From the NCBI GenBank assembly GCA_020446815.1, contig JAGRDY010000023.1, positions 86,296 through 150,295 of the forward strand: a DNA stretch of 64,000 bases, written 5' to 3'. Below are positions 1 through 8,539 of the stretch, in pieces. Both the position numbers and the translations under genes were made by a program. Within the stretch, counting starts at the first letter, position 1. Each line of letters opens with the position of its first letter. Origin of the DNA: Paracoccaceae bacterium (lineage in GTDB: Bacteria; Pseudomonadota; Alphaproteobacteria; Rhodobacterales; Rhodobacteraceae). The notes under the pieces were generated by a model that saw only the letters and a list, made by a program, of their open reading frames with translations, was not told where the DNA came from and made no database searches.

Positions 1-595
1 TCAGCCGATCTGCCAGGGCCCGCAGAATGCGCGCGGTCGTACCCCAGACATAGTAAGGCCCGTAGGGCACAACATAATACCGCCGGATTTGCCCGCGCCA
101 AAGACGCCCCTCAACGCGATAATTGCCTGGCTCGGCAAAATGGGATAACGGCACCGCGAATACCTCGTCTACCTCACCCGCCTCCGGTTTTGCGTGAAAT
201 CTGTGCCTAACTCGGCCGAAAATGGGTGAAACGGCAAAACCTGTAACCGTTTCATGGGACGGGAACTGCCCAAAAACCTCCACGGCATCGATCGGCAACC
301 CGATTTCCTCTTCTGCTTCACGCAATGCCGCGGCGATCGGGTTCGCGTCCGCTGCGTCAACCTTGCCTCCGGGGAAGGAAATTTGCCCCGGGTGATGCTT
401 CAGGCGTGAAGACCGCGTGGTCAGAATGATTTCAGGACCGCCGGGCGCATCGATGAAAGCGACCAGAACCGCCGCCGGGCGCAATCTGGCGTTCGCTGGC
501 CGACGGGCACCGGGATTGAGGTCGAAATCCGATGTGTCCCGCCCTGGTCGCGCCAATGCCCTGACAACATTTTCCAGCGGATCAGTCTTGCTCAA
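1..595 (-). CDS. CoA pyrophosphatase, NUDIX family (3' end outside window)
   Basis: NUDIX hydrolase of the CoA-pyrophosphatase type, which cleaves CoA or oxidised CoA to phosphopantetheine and adenosine 3',5'-bisphosphate. I translated it from the sequence: 198 codons are visible and the reading frame is still open at base 1, so the C-terminus is missing. The UPF0035 signature (ILTTRSSRLKHHPGQISFPGG) runs directly into a full NUDIX box with REAEEEIG. The chosen start is the TTG at 593-595, giving LSKTDPLENV; it overlaps the 3' end of hslO by 14 bases, which implies translational coupling. The hslO-NUDIX order is common in Rhodobacterales. An in-phase-looking TCA at base 1 is out of frame and is not the stop. 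Confidence 0.85.
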   Translation of the reverse strand, partial: MSKTDPLENVVRALARPGRDTSDFDLNPGARRPANARLRPAAVLVAFIDAPGGPEIILTTRSSRLKHHPGQISFPGGKVDAADANPIAAALREAEEEIGLPIDAVEVFGQFPSHETVTGFAVSPIFGRVRHRFHAKPEAGEVDEVFAVPLSHFAEPGNYRVEGRLWRGQIRRYYVVPYGPYYVWGTTARILRALADRL

Positions 596-1577
596 TTCCG
601 GCTCCTCCAGAATCGCGCAATTGCAACGGGTCCAGCTCGTAATGCGCGCCGCAAAACTGACAGTCGGCCGTGATGACCCCCGCATCGGTCGTCATTTCTT
701 CAATTTCTTCGCCCGAGGAATTCGACAGACTGTCCCTGACCTTCTTGACCGAACAAGAACAGCCGAACTGAACGGGTTGCGCGTCAAACACGCGGGGGGC
801 TTCTTCATGAAACAACCGAACTAGCAATTCTGTCGGCTGTACCGAAGGGCCGACAAGCTCCATGTCTTCGACGGTATCGAGCAGCAAATTCGCCCGCGCC
901 CAGTTCTGCCCCTCTTCGTCGCCGAGAATATCCGCAGCCGACAGCAATCCATTCTCGCCGCTTCCGCCCGGGCCGCCGGCAGACGGCGCGGCAAGCGGCA
1001 TATGCTGCAACATGACGCCGCCCGCACGCCAGCTTTCGCTCTGCCCGGGGAGTTTCGATTTTCCGAAGGACAATGCGAACCGGGTCGGCAATTGTTCCGA
1101 CTGCGCAAAATACGTCTCGGCGCACGCAGACAGCGACCCGCCCGCCAGCGGCGTAACACCCTGATAGGGTGACGTGTTCGCGCCCTGATCCAATTGAACG
1201 GCAAAGACGCCGTTTCCGATCTGGTCAAAGGGTGCCATTTCGGGATTGATTGCACTGGCATCAAATGACGCCCAGGCACGGATTTGCGCCGCAGAACCTT
1301 CCTGGCTTGGCGCGTAGTAATCCGAGGCGATCATTTTTACCGGCCCCTCGCCCCGCACCTGCAACGACAACCGCCACCTGAGCTTGATAGTCTGTCCTAT
1401 CAATGCCGTCAGCAAGGCGGTTTCGGCGACCAATGCCTCGACCGCTTCGGGGTATTCGTGCCGCGAGAGGATCGCGTGCAAAACCCCATCGAGACGCGCC
1501 ACCCGGCCGCGAATATCGGCACGGTCCAGCTGAAAGGGCAAAATCGTATCGTCCCAGGCGATCTGTGACAGGTGCAT
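582..1577 (-). CDS. hslO: Redox-regulated chaperone Hsp33
   Basis: Holdase chaperone activated by oxidative unfolding in the cytoplasm. The 331-residue protein has the N-terminal Hsp33 core and a C-terminal zinc switch: CSC at residues 273-275 and CQFC at 306-309, the four cysteines that bind zinc when reduced. A C-terminal tail of about 20 residues follows. Length is slightly above the usual 290-300 residues, as in other alphaproteobacteria. It is the first gene of a two-gene unit with the downstream NUDIX gene, which it overlaps. It diverges from another NUDIX gene across 78 bases. Confidence 0.95.
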   Translation of the reverse strand: MHLSQIAWDDTILPFQLDRADIRGRVARLDGVLHAILSRHEYPEAVEALVAETALLTALIGQTIKLRWRLSLQVRGEGPVKMIASDYYAPSQEGSAAQIRAWASFDASAINPEMAPFDQIGNGVFAVQLDQGANTSPYQGVTPLAGGSLSACAETYFAQSEQLPTRFALSFGKSKLPGQSESWRAGGVMLQHMPLAAPSAGGPGGSGENGLLSAADILGDEEGQNWARANLLLDTVEDMELVGPSVQPTELLVRLFHEEAPRVFDAQPVQFGCSCSVKKVRDSLSNSSGEEIEEMTTDAGVITADCQFCGAHYELDPLQLRDSGGAGIEQD

Positions 1578-1655
1578 CTTGGGCTTTCCTTGTGTTCAGG
1601 GTCTTGGCATATCGTTTCAGGCAAGCGGCGACAACTGCGAGGCTTTCGGCAAGAC

Positions 1656-2099
1656 ATGATCAGGCGTTTCGGTGAATCGGTGATTCGCGGCCAAAGGTAC
1701 CGGATGCGCCACGGTGCTTATGCGATCCTGTTGCGCGGCCGCGATATCCTTGCGACCCATCAGGCCGAACCGGAGCCGGAATTTCAACTACCCGGCGGTG
1801 GCATAGACGCAGGCGAATCACCTCTTCAAGCGTTGCACCGGGAGGTCCACGAAGAAACCGGCTGGTCTATTGCCGACCCGTGCCGGATCGGCGCGTTCAG
1901 GCGTTTCGTTTATATGCCCGAATACGACAAATGGGCTGAAAAGTTATGCACGATCTATCTGGCGCGGCCGGTGCTGCGCCATGGCCCGCCAAGAGAGGCC
2001 GGTCACACGGCGGTCTGGCTGCCGGCCCGCGACGCGGTCCCTCTGCTCGGCAATCCCGGCGACCGGCATTTTCTGTCATTGATGCTGAATCGCGTTTGA
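1656..2099 (+). CDS. NUDIX hydrolase
   Basis: NUDIX-family pyrophosphohydrolase of 147 residues; the substrate cannot be told from sequence. The NUDIX box is clear, with GGGIDAGES followed by REVHEETGW (about residues 46-68). I chose the ATG at 1656 (MIRRFGESVI) rather than the upstream ATG at 1572, because the upstream part would overlap the hslO start and has no family similarity that I recognise. The gene faces the PP2C gene, with only 11 bases between the two stops. Short NUDIX proteins of this kind next to hslO occur in related genomes, so it may act in nucleotide clean-up. Confidence 0.85.
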   Translation: MIRRFGESVIRGQRYRMRHGAYAILLRGRDILATHQAEPEPEFQLPGGGIDAGESPLQALHREVHEETGWSIADPCRIGAFRRFVYMPEYDKWAEKLCTIYLARPVLRHGPPREAGHTAVWLPARDAVPLLGNPGDRHFLSLMLNRV

Positions 2100-2110
2100 G
2101 GGATGGCGGG

Positions 2111-3403
2111 TTACGGACCACGAAACTCCACAAGCGCCGCAGACACATCGTCGACGAATTCATCGGTGGCATATCCGCTCAGATGCCACAAGAGAGCTTC
2201 CACATAGGCCGGCCCCCGCAGATCTGCACAGCGCTTCATGATGTCGGCCAGACCATCTTCGCCCAATGGCAAGCCACCAGTGTTTTCCGCTTCGGTAACG
2301 CCATCGGACATCAGGAACAACCTGTCGCCCGGGGCCAACCTTGCCTCGACACGCTCATATGTTGCGAAATCGAACAACCCGACGGGCAACCCACCGCGGC
2401 CCAGATACTCGATCATCCCGCCGCTTCTTTGGATGGCCGGATAAGGGTGGCCTGCCTGCACCAGAGATACGTCACCCGTCTCCAGATTCAGATCGGCATA
2501 GGCCAGCGTGACGTAGCTTTCGACCTGCATGTCGTTCAGGATGACCCGGTTCAGCCGTTCCGCCAGAATCTCCGGCGCGAGCGCATCAAAACCGCCGGTA
2601 TCCGCCTGGACCAACGCCAGATTCTGATCGGGTGAACTGCCCGACAGATATCCCGCCAGCCGAGCCGTCATCAGGGCCGATGTGATACCGTGGCCCGACA
2701 CGTCAATCGAATATACGCCGACGCGCTGTGGATTTATCGGGAAAAAGCCGACCAGATCACCCCCGACATGGCCGGATGGCCTGAGTAACAGCGATATGTC
2801 GGCGTTTCCAAAGTCCCGATACCTTTCGCGAACGAGGCTTTGCTGAAGCTTTCGCGCCTCTTTCAGATCGCGATCCACTGAATCATAAAGCCTTTGCAGC
2901 TCTTTCAACGCCGACGACAAAAGCAGGTTCTTTTCCTTCAGCTCGCGCTCCATCCTCAAAATGCGCGTGCCGGCGACAATGCGCGCGCGCAGTTCATCGC
3001 CATTTACCGGTTTAGTAAGAAAGTCATCGGCGCCGACGTCAAGCCCGCGGGCAATTTCAGCCGATTCGTGTTTTGAGGTCAGCAAAATGAAATAGATGTA
3101 ATGGGCACTGCCGATTTCACGCAAAGCCTTGCAGAAATCCAGCCCTGACATGCCGGGCATCATCCAGTCCGAAATAACCAGATCCGGCAGCAGCGACTGG
3201 CACAGCACCAGCGCTTCATCGGCTGTTGCGGCCTCAACCACGGAATACCCGGCGCGCAACAGTTGCGCGCCGAGGATCTTGCGTTGTGCACGGCTATCAT
3301 CGACAATCAGTATTGTGCGCAAGATACGGCCCGACGCGTCACCGCCATCCGTGGGCATGGTTTTCAGGGATGACTTCAAGGCGCGGCCTTTGCTTTTTGC
3401 CAT
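2111..3403 (-). CDS. Response regulator with PP2C (SpoIIE/RsbU-type) phosphatase output
   Basis: A 430-residue signalling protein. Residues 30-150 form a CheY-like receiver with the acidic pair D35/D36, phospho-acceptor D79 (VISDWMMPG) and K131 (FLTKP). A helical linker of about 40 residues follows, then a PP2C/SpoIIE domain (about 195-428) with HVGGDLVG and SIDVSGHG metal-binding motifs. The family dephosphorylates anti-sigma antagonists in partner-switching pathways. Rhodobacter capsulatus RbaY, which affects gene transfer agent production, has the same architecture and this may be an ortholog. A divergent Hpt gene lies 259 bases away. An alternative start at M16 (3358) is possible. Confidence 0.88.
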   Translation of the reverse strand: MAKSKGRALKSSLKTMPTDGGDASGRILRTILIVDDSRAQRKILGAQLLRAGYSVVEAATADEALVLCQSLLPDLVISDWMMPGMSGLDFCKALREIGSAHYIYFILLTSKHESAEIARGLDVGADDFLTKPVNGDELRARIVAGTRILRMERELKEKNLLLSSALKELQRLYDSVDRDLKEARKLQQSLVRERYRDFGNADISLLLRPSGHVGGDLVGFFPINPQRVGVYSIDVSGHGITSALMTARLAGYLSGSSPDQNLALVQADTGGFDALAPEILAERLNRVILNDMQVESYVTLAYADLNLETGDVSLVQAGHPYPAIQRSGGMIEYLGRGGLPVGLFDFATYERVEARLAPGDRLFLMSDGVTEAENTGGLPLGEDGLADIMKRCADLRGPAYVEALLWHLSGYATDEFVDDVSAALVEFRGP

Positions 3404-3662
3404 TCAAAACGTCGAGATATCTAAGCCCTGCCAGTTAAGACTGATTGAACGTGGTCCCGACCTGGCGGCCAAGAGCGTGCCAAATGTGACTTGCCTTCAC
3501 TCCGAACCGAATCGACCGCATACCAGACCGGGAGAGTGTTACAAGCAATCGCGCCTTACCCTGGCGCGGGTGATCCGCATTCACACCAGGGCGCTTAACC
3601 ACCTGGTAAGACAGAACCCCTATCCTTTCCGCCGGTGGGGCGCATGGATCGGGGTGATCGGC
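3404..3662. other. Divergent intergenic region, PP2C regulator / Hpt
   Basis: This 259-base gap separates two divergent signalling genes and should hold both promoters. I see no convincing -35/-10 pair, RNA gene or perfect inverted repeat. Open frames that cross it on either strand lack any recognisable domain, and I treat them as chance frames in GC-rich DNA. Confidence 0.5.
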
Positions 3663-4013
3663 ATGATTGACTGGACGCGAATAGCGGAGCTGAGATCTGA
3701 AATTGGCGAAGAGGGCTTCAACGAAGTCGTCGAGATTTTTCTTGAAGAGATGGAGGAAGTCATCGCCCGGATCAGATCCGCGCCCGTACCCGAAACCTAC
3801 GAAGCAGATTTGCACTTCCTCAAGGGCGGGGCCTGGAATCTGGGCTTTGCCCATTTTGGCTCGCTTTGCAGCGAGGGTGAAAGGACTGCGGCGGCAGGAA
3901 GGGCAGAGGAAATCGCAATCGGGGCGCTGCTTGACAATTATGAGCTTTCAAAGACCGAATTCGTGAACGGCCTCGGGCCCAGGGATTCAAGCTGCATTTC
4001 CTCGGCCGCGTGA
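3663..4013 (+). CDS. Hpt domain phosphotransfer protein
   Basis: A stand-alone histidine phosphotransfer protein of 116 residues. The Hpt motif is LHFLKGGAWNLGF, with H51 as the expected phospho-acceptor and the usual KG pair after it. The helical N-terminus (MIDWTRIAELRSEIGEEGF) matches small Hpt proteins of alphaproteobacteria. The start is the ATG at 3663; longer upstream frames have no similarity to the family. It diverges from the receiver-PP2C gene, which makes the D79 receiver a natural partner, but the sequence alone does not prove that. It converges on ilvA with about 40 bases between them. The last 15 residues look disordered. Confidence 0.85.
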   Translation: MIDWTRIAELRSEIGEEGFNEVVEIFLEEMEEVIARIRSAPVPETYEADLHFLKGGAWNLGFAHFGSLCSEGERTAAAGRAEEIAIGALLDNYELSKTEFVNGLGPRDSSCISSAA

Positions 4014-4054
4014 AGCGGATCCGATCGAACAACCTACGGGCAACGCACCAACCG

Positions 4055-5302
4055 TCATATCAGAAACTCCGCCAGAGCTTCGTCATCCGTGATGTCGCGG
4101 TAGATGAATGAGCCGGCGTCAAGCTGCCGCTTCAGATCTGCAAAGTTTCTGGCATGTTTGGTCTCGATACCAATAAGAACCGAGCCGAAGTTGCGCGCCG
4201 ACTTTTTCAGATACTCGAACCTTGCAATGTCATCTTCCGGCCCCAGCATTTCCAGAAATTCACGCAATGCGCCCGGCCGTTGGGGCATTCTCAGGATAAA
4301 GTACTTCTTCAGCCCCGCGAACCGCTGCGCACGCTCCTTCACTTCGGGCAAACGTTCGAAATCGAAGTTGCCACCAGAAGTGACACAGACCACCGTCTTG
4401 CCCTTGATATCTTCCGATAGCTCCGGAAGAACATCGACCGACATTGCCCCGGCAGGCTCCAGAACTACGCCTTCGACATTCAGCATCTCAAGCATGGTAA
4501 TGCAGATCCGGTCTTCGGGTGCGGAAAGGACCTGCGCAAGATCGATTTGCCCGAGCCGTTCGAACGGCAGCGTGCCAATCCGCGCCACCGCCGCCCCGTC
4601 TACAAAACTATTGACGCGCGGCAGCGTTACCGGCCTTCCTGCCGCAATCGCGGCGGCAAGGCTGGCGCCCCCGGCGGGCTCGACATAGACAAGGCGCGTG
4701 CCTGCGCCCGCCTCATCAAAATAGCCGGTCATCCCGGAGGCAAGCCCACCGCCCCCAACGGGCAGAATGACCGTATCGGGCGCGCCGGAAAGCTGGTCGA
4801 GAATTTCCACCGCCACACTGGCCTGGCCTTCGATCACGTCGGCGTCGTCGAAAGGTGAAAGGAAATGCCCATGTGCCGCGACGCAAAATTTCTGCGCCGC
4901 CGCGAGCGTCTGATCGAAATAATCGCCAACAAGGCGGATTTCGACACTATCCATGCCAAATACGCGTGTCTTGTCGATTTTCTGCTGCGGCGTGGTGATC
5001 GGCATGAAGATCGTTCCCCGGACACCAAAATGACGGCAGGCATAGGCAACGCCCTGAGCGTGATTTCCCGCGCTGGCACATACGAAGTGCCCGTGTTCCG
5101 GGTCTTTGTTCAGGAATTTGCGCATCGCGGTGAAGGCGCCGCGCAACTTGTAGCTGCGCACCGGCGACAGATCTTCGCGCTTCAGCCATATGTCGGCACC
5201 ATAACGGGCCGATAGATGTTCGTTGCGTTGAAGCGGCGTCGCATCGAACAGGGCGCGCAATTCGCGCGTCGCCTGCTGCGCAACTTCCGAAAATCCTGTC
5301 AT
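4055..5302 (-). CDS. ilvA: Threonine ammonia-lyase (threonine dehydratase)
   Basis: PLP enzyme that converts threonine to 2-oxobutanoate, the first step of isoleucine synthesis. The 415-residue protein has the catalytic lysine in VRSYKLRGAF (K52), the glycine-rich phosphate loop GGGGLASG, and a single C-terminal ACT-like regulatory part of about 85 residues (FILRMPQRPGALREF). That is the short form rather than the 514-residue E. coli form. Start at 5302 (MTGFSEVAQQ); the 55-codon upstream extension runs into the argG promoter region and is not family-like. It diverges from argG across 167 bases. Confidence 0.93.
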   Translation of the reverse strand: MTGFSEVAQQATRELRALFDATPLQRNEHLSARYGADIWLKREDLSPVRSYKLRGAFTAMRKFLNKDPEHGHFVCASAGNHAQGVAYACRHFGVRGTIFMPITTPQQKIDKTRVFGMDSVEIRLVGDYFDQTLAAAQKFCVAAHGHFLSPFDDADVIEGQASVAVEILDQLSGAPDTVILPVGGGGLASGMTGYFDEAGAGTRLVYVEPAGGASLAAAIAAGRPVTLPRVNSFVDGAAVARIGTLPFERLGQIDLAQVLSAPEDRICITMLEMLNVEGVVLEPAGAMSVDVLPELSEDIKGKTVVCVTSGGNFDFERLPEVKERAQRFAGLKKYFILRMPQRPGALREFLEMLGPEDDIARFEYLKKSARNFGSVLIGIETKHARNFADLKRQLDAGSFIYRDITDDEALAEFLI

Positions 5303-5469
5303 GTTCCTGTCTCCGGGTTGCCTCGCGTCTTTCCGCCCATGAATGACGTTTCCTGTCAAGATGGGTAGCCGGTTTTGCCCGCGTTCGTTTGGCGGCGCGA
5401 CACTTGCCGCATCATACAAAACCCAATACACCGCAGCACGACAATTCCTGTGTTCAGATGAGGCCACCC

Positions 5470-6696
5470 ATGTCCGCCCCCAAAAAAGTCGTGCTCGCCT
5501 ATTCGGGCGGCCTCGATACCTCGATCATCCTGAAGTGGCTGCAAACCGAATACGGTTGCGAGGTGGTGACGTTCACCGCCGATCTGGGTCAGGGCGAAGA
5601 ACTGGAACCGGCGCGCGCGAAGGCCGAAATGCTGGGGATAAAACCTGAAAACATCTTCATCGAGGATCTGCGCGAGGAATTCGTGCGCGACTTTGTCTTT
5701 CCGATGTTCCGGGCCAACGCGCTCTATGAAGGGCTCTATCTTCTGGGCACGTCCATTGCGCGCCCGCTGATTTCCAGGCATCTGGTCCGGATTGCCGCCG
5801 AAACGGGTGCGGACGCCATCGCGCATGGCGCGACCGGCAAGGGTAACGATCAGGTCCGTTTCGAACTGTCGGCCTATGCGCTCGACCCTGGTATCAGGGT
5901 GATCGCACCCTGGCGGGAATGGGACCTGACCAGCCGGACCAGGCTTTTGGAATTTGCTGAAAAGAACCAGATCCCCATCGCCAGGGACAAACGTGGCGAA
6001 GCGCCTTTTTCGGTCGATGCCAACCTTCTGCATACCTCATCCGAGGGCAAGGTTCTGGAAAACCCCGGCGATGAGGCACCCGATTACATTTACCAGCGCA
6101 CCGTTCACCCCGAGGACGCGCCCGATCGGCCTGAGATGATCGAGATCACCTTTGAGGCGGGTGATCCCGTCGCCATCAACGGCGAGAAAATGTCGCCCGC
6201 GACAATCCTGACCAGATTGAACGAGTTGGGCGGCAAACATGGCGTAGGGCGGCTCGATCTGGTCGAAAACCGCTTTGTGGGCATGAAATCGCGCGGCGTC
6301 TATGAGACACCGGGCGGGACGATCCTGCTGGAAGCGCATCGCGGCATCGAACAGATCACACTCGATAGCGGCGCGGGGCATCTCAAGGACAGCATCATGC
6401 CGCGCTATGCCGAACTGATCTACAACGGGTTCTGGTTCAGCCCCGAGCGGGACATGCTGCAAGCCCTGATCGACAGATCGCAAGAGCATGTTACCGGAAC
6501 CGTCCGCGTCAAGCTGTACAAGGGATCGGCGCGCACGGTGGCGCGCAGATCGGATCATTCGCTTTACTCTGAGGCCCATGTGACCTTTGAGGAAGACGCG
6601 GGGGCTTATGATCAGAAGGATGCCGCCGGGTTTATCCGGTTGAATGCGCTGCGTCTGAAACTGATCGCGACGCGCAATGCACGGGTGAAATCATAG
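5470..6696 (+). CDS. argG: Argininosuccinate synthase
   Basis: Joins citrulline and aspartate using ATP in arginine synthesis. The 408-residue protein has the usual family length. The N-terminal PP-loop ATP-binding motif is [11 protein letters not shown] (about residues 8-18), followed by the typical [13 protein letters not shown]. Start at 5470 ([10 protein letters not shown]); 27 upstream codons in the same frame are rejected because all family members begin just before the PP-loop. Its stop overlaps the 3' end of the convergent sulfotransferase-like gene by six bases. Confidence 0.96.
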   Translation: MSAPKKVVLAYSGGLDTSIILKWLQTEYGCEVVTFTADLGQGEELEPARAKAEMLGIKPENIFIEDLREEFVRDFVFPMFRANALYEGLYLLGTSIARPLISRHLVRIAAETGADAIAHGATGKGNDQVRFELSAYALDPGIRVIAPWREWDLTSRTRLLEFAEKNQIPIARDKRGEAPFSVDANLLHTSSEGKVLENPGDEAPDYIYQRTVHPEDAPDRPEMIEITFEAGDPVAINGEKMSPATILTRLNELGGKHGVGRLDLVENRFVGMKSRGVYETPGGTILLEAHRGIEQITLDSGAGHLKDSIMPRYAELIYNGFWFSPERDMLQALIDRSQEHVTGTVRVKLYKGSARTVARRSDHSLYSEAHVTFEEDAGAYDQKDAAGFIRLNALRLKLIATRNARVKS

Positions 6697-7425
6697 CTGC
6701 CCTGCGACACTGAGCCGATGCGCCGCCAGCCGATCGTAATAGGGCATCGCTGCTTTGGCGAGCTTTTCGCCCGCGACTGAAAGTGACGGAAGCGGCCCTT
6801 CAGGGTCGGCAAATCCTGTGGACCGGTGGACGGCTCCATACCAGTGCGATGCCCAGACGCCGTCGTCAGGATGGCCGCCAGCGGGCCAGTGGAGCATCTT
6901 TTCGACGAAGGAAATGCCCAGCGCGCGACAAAGGGCAGCGATTGCAGCCTTTGGATTGTCGCGGATGTCGTGGCTGTCGATAACGATGGGCCGCGTACCT
7001 GTTCGGCCGGCCACTTCATCGAAAAGCTCGGCTTGCTGGATAAAGCCGATATCCAGCAGCGTCGGGTTTTCACGTTTGGCGGCATAGCTGGCCACCACCC
7101 GCGCCGGATGGCGGATCAGAAAGACATTGGTGCAGCCAGCCATGAAACCGCGATCGAATGCCGCGAGCATGTGAACGGTCATGTGCTTTTGATAAAGGAG
7201 AGGTTTTCCATCCGGAATGGGCCCGGCGCAGGCAGCCGCGACGCGCGCCGGATCGGTTTCCTGACTGGCGATGATCTGCGCCGCCATGGGATGATCGAGA
7301 CCCGTGGCCTTGAGGTAGGCGGCATAGAAGGGTTCATCCCTGACGGCGCAATCGCCACGCGCGGCGAAGGCATACATCATCGCGGTGGACAGATTTCGCG
7401 GACCCGACCACATGGCGATTTTCAT
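6691..7425 (-). CDS. Sulfotransferase-like P-loop protein
   Basis: A 244-residue P-loop protein of the sulfotransferase superfamily. The N-terminal motif [16 protein letters not shown] corresponds to the phosphosulfate-binding loop (residues 5-20), and [13 protein letters not shown] to the 3'-phosphate region. The substrate is unknown and transferase activity is not certain. It lies 91 bases downstream of, and in the same direction as, a class IV aminotransferase. The two domains are also found joined in one protein in plants (annotated as branched-chain aminotransferase-like), so a shared pathway is likely. It converges on argG with a six-base overlap. Confidence 0.75.
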   Translation of the reverse strand: MKIAMWSGPRNLSTAMMYAFAARGDCAVRDEPFYAAYLKATGLDHPMAAQIIASQETDPARVAAACAGPIPDGKPLLYQKHMTVHMLAAFDRGFMAGCTNVFLIRHPARVVASYAAKRENPTLLDIGFIQQAELFDEVAGRTGTRPIVIDSHDIRDNPKAAIAALCRALGISFVEKMLHWPAGGHPDDGVWASHWYGAVHRSTGFADPEGPLPSLSVAGEKLAKAAMPYYDRLAAHRLSVAGQL

Positions 7426-7449
7426 GGGTGATGTTCCGTTGATTGCAGC

Positions 7450-7510
7450 GCCGGAGCGGGTGGTTTCACACCCCCCGCACCCCCCGTGAGGTATTTTCGA
7501 ACAGAAGAAT
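7450..7510. repeat. GC-rich imperfect hairpin, possible Rhodobacterales intergenic element
   Basis: Between the aminotransferase and sulfotransferase-like genes there is a C-rich block with an imperfect inverted repeat (GGGTG at 7458-7462 against CACCC at 7469-7473, flanked by GC pairs). It is followed by GTGAGGTATTTTCGAACAG. From memory, similar C-rich blocks followed by GAGTATTT/GAGGTATTT are scattered between genes in Rhodobacteraceae. Only one copy is present here, so repeat status rests on recall. It could act as a weak terminator after the aminotransferase gene. Confidence 0.35.
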
Positions 7511-7516
7511 TTCGGC

Positions 7517-8416
7517 TCACGGTGCGACGAGGTCCTTGTATAGCCCGCGCAAACACTCGGTCATCGGCCCCATCCGGCCGTTGCCGATCTGACGGCCGTC
7601 GATCGTGCCGACGGGGGTCTGAGCGCCGAAGGTGCCGGTCAGGAACGCCTCATCCGCCGAATAGGTATCGACGAGGGTGAAGTTACGTTCATAGACCGGG
7701 ATATCATTGGCCCGGCAGAGGTCGATGACCTTCTGGCGGGTGATTCCGTTCATGCAATAGTCGCCGGTTGAGGTCCAGACCTGGCCTTTCCTCACAATGA
7801 AGAAGTTGCAGGCATTGGTCGTGTTCACGAATCCGTGCACATCCAGCATCAGCGCCTCGTCCGCGCCGGCCTTTTCGGCGGCGATGCAGGCAAGGATGCA
7901 GTTGAGCTTCGAATGGCTGTTGAGCTTGGGGTCTTGGGTCATCGGCAATCCGCGCAGGTGCGGCACGGTGGCAAGCCGGACAGGGCGCGGGATGTTCGGT
8001 TTGGAATGCTCCATGATGATCACCATTGTCGGCCCGGACCGGCTGAGCGAGGGATGTTGAAAGGGATGCGACTTCACGCCTCGCGTGACCATCAGGCGCG
8101 CATGCGCATCTGTGACCATTCCATTGGCTTTCTGCGTCTCTAACAGCGCGTTTTCGACCTCTTTTCGGGTCAAGCCAAGTTCCAGGTCGATGGCTTTGGC
8201 CGCGGTGAAAAGCCGTTCGATATGTTCATCCAGAAAGGCCCATGACCCGTCGTGAAGCCGCATCCCTTCCCAGACGCCGTCACCCAGCATGAAACCTGAA
8301 TCATAGACGCTGACCAGCGCCTCTGATTTGGGCCGGATGCGCCCGTTTATGTAAATGAGGATCGATTCGTTGCGGACATCTTCCTCGGCCTGATGGGTGG
8401 TGGTGGGATCGCTCAT
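7517..8416 (-). CDS. Aminotransferase class IV (D-amino acid / branched-chain type), atypical
   Basis: A 299-residue fold type IV PLP enzyme. Visible are YDSGFMLGDGVWEGMR near the N-terminus and the PLP lysine in SHSKLN (K170). The block that normally reads V-x-E-x-x-x-x-N-x-F instead reads GFVNTTNACNFF, so the near-invariant glutamate that contacts the PLP ring nitrogen appears to be threonine. The substrate is therefore uncertain. Start at 8416 (MSDPTTTHQA); a much longer upstream frame opposes msrA and is spurious. It is followed in the same direction by the sulfotransferase-like gene. It diverges from msrA. Confidence 0.85.
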   Translation of the reverse strand: MSDPTTTHQAEEDVRNESILIYINGRIRPKSEALVSVYDSGFMLGDGVWEGMRLHDGSWAFLDEHIERLFTAAKAIDLELGLTRKEVENALLETQKANGMVTDAHARLMVTRGVKSHPFQHPSLSRSGPTMVIIMEHSKPNIPRPVRLATVPHLRGLPMTQDPKLNSHSKLNCILACIAAEKAGADEALMLDVHGFVNTTNACNFFIVRKGQVWTSTGDYCMNGITRQKVIDLCRANDIPVYERNFTLVDTYSADEAFLTGTFGAQTPVGTIDGRQIGNGRMGPMTECLRGLYKDLVAP

Positions 8417-8539
8417 GTCTTCCTCCGCGTCATGGCGCAGGCTAGCGCCGCGCGCGCGCGACTCCAAGGGCTCACTCACATGAAGATGATTGGACTGTAA
8501 CGCATGTTCCGCGTCAGGTGCAGGGTATAGCTGGAGAGC

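Noticed and set aside
1-3. TCA at the first bases read as the stop of the NUDIX gene
   Set aside because: Codon-by-codon translation shows that it is out of frame; the gene runs off the window.
3129-3662. Long upstream extension of the Hpt reading frame
   Set aside because: It is antisense to the receiver domain and then crosses the intergenic region; Hpt proteins of this type begin at MIDWTRI.
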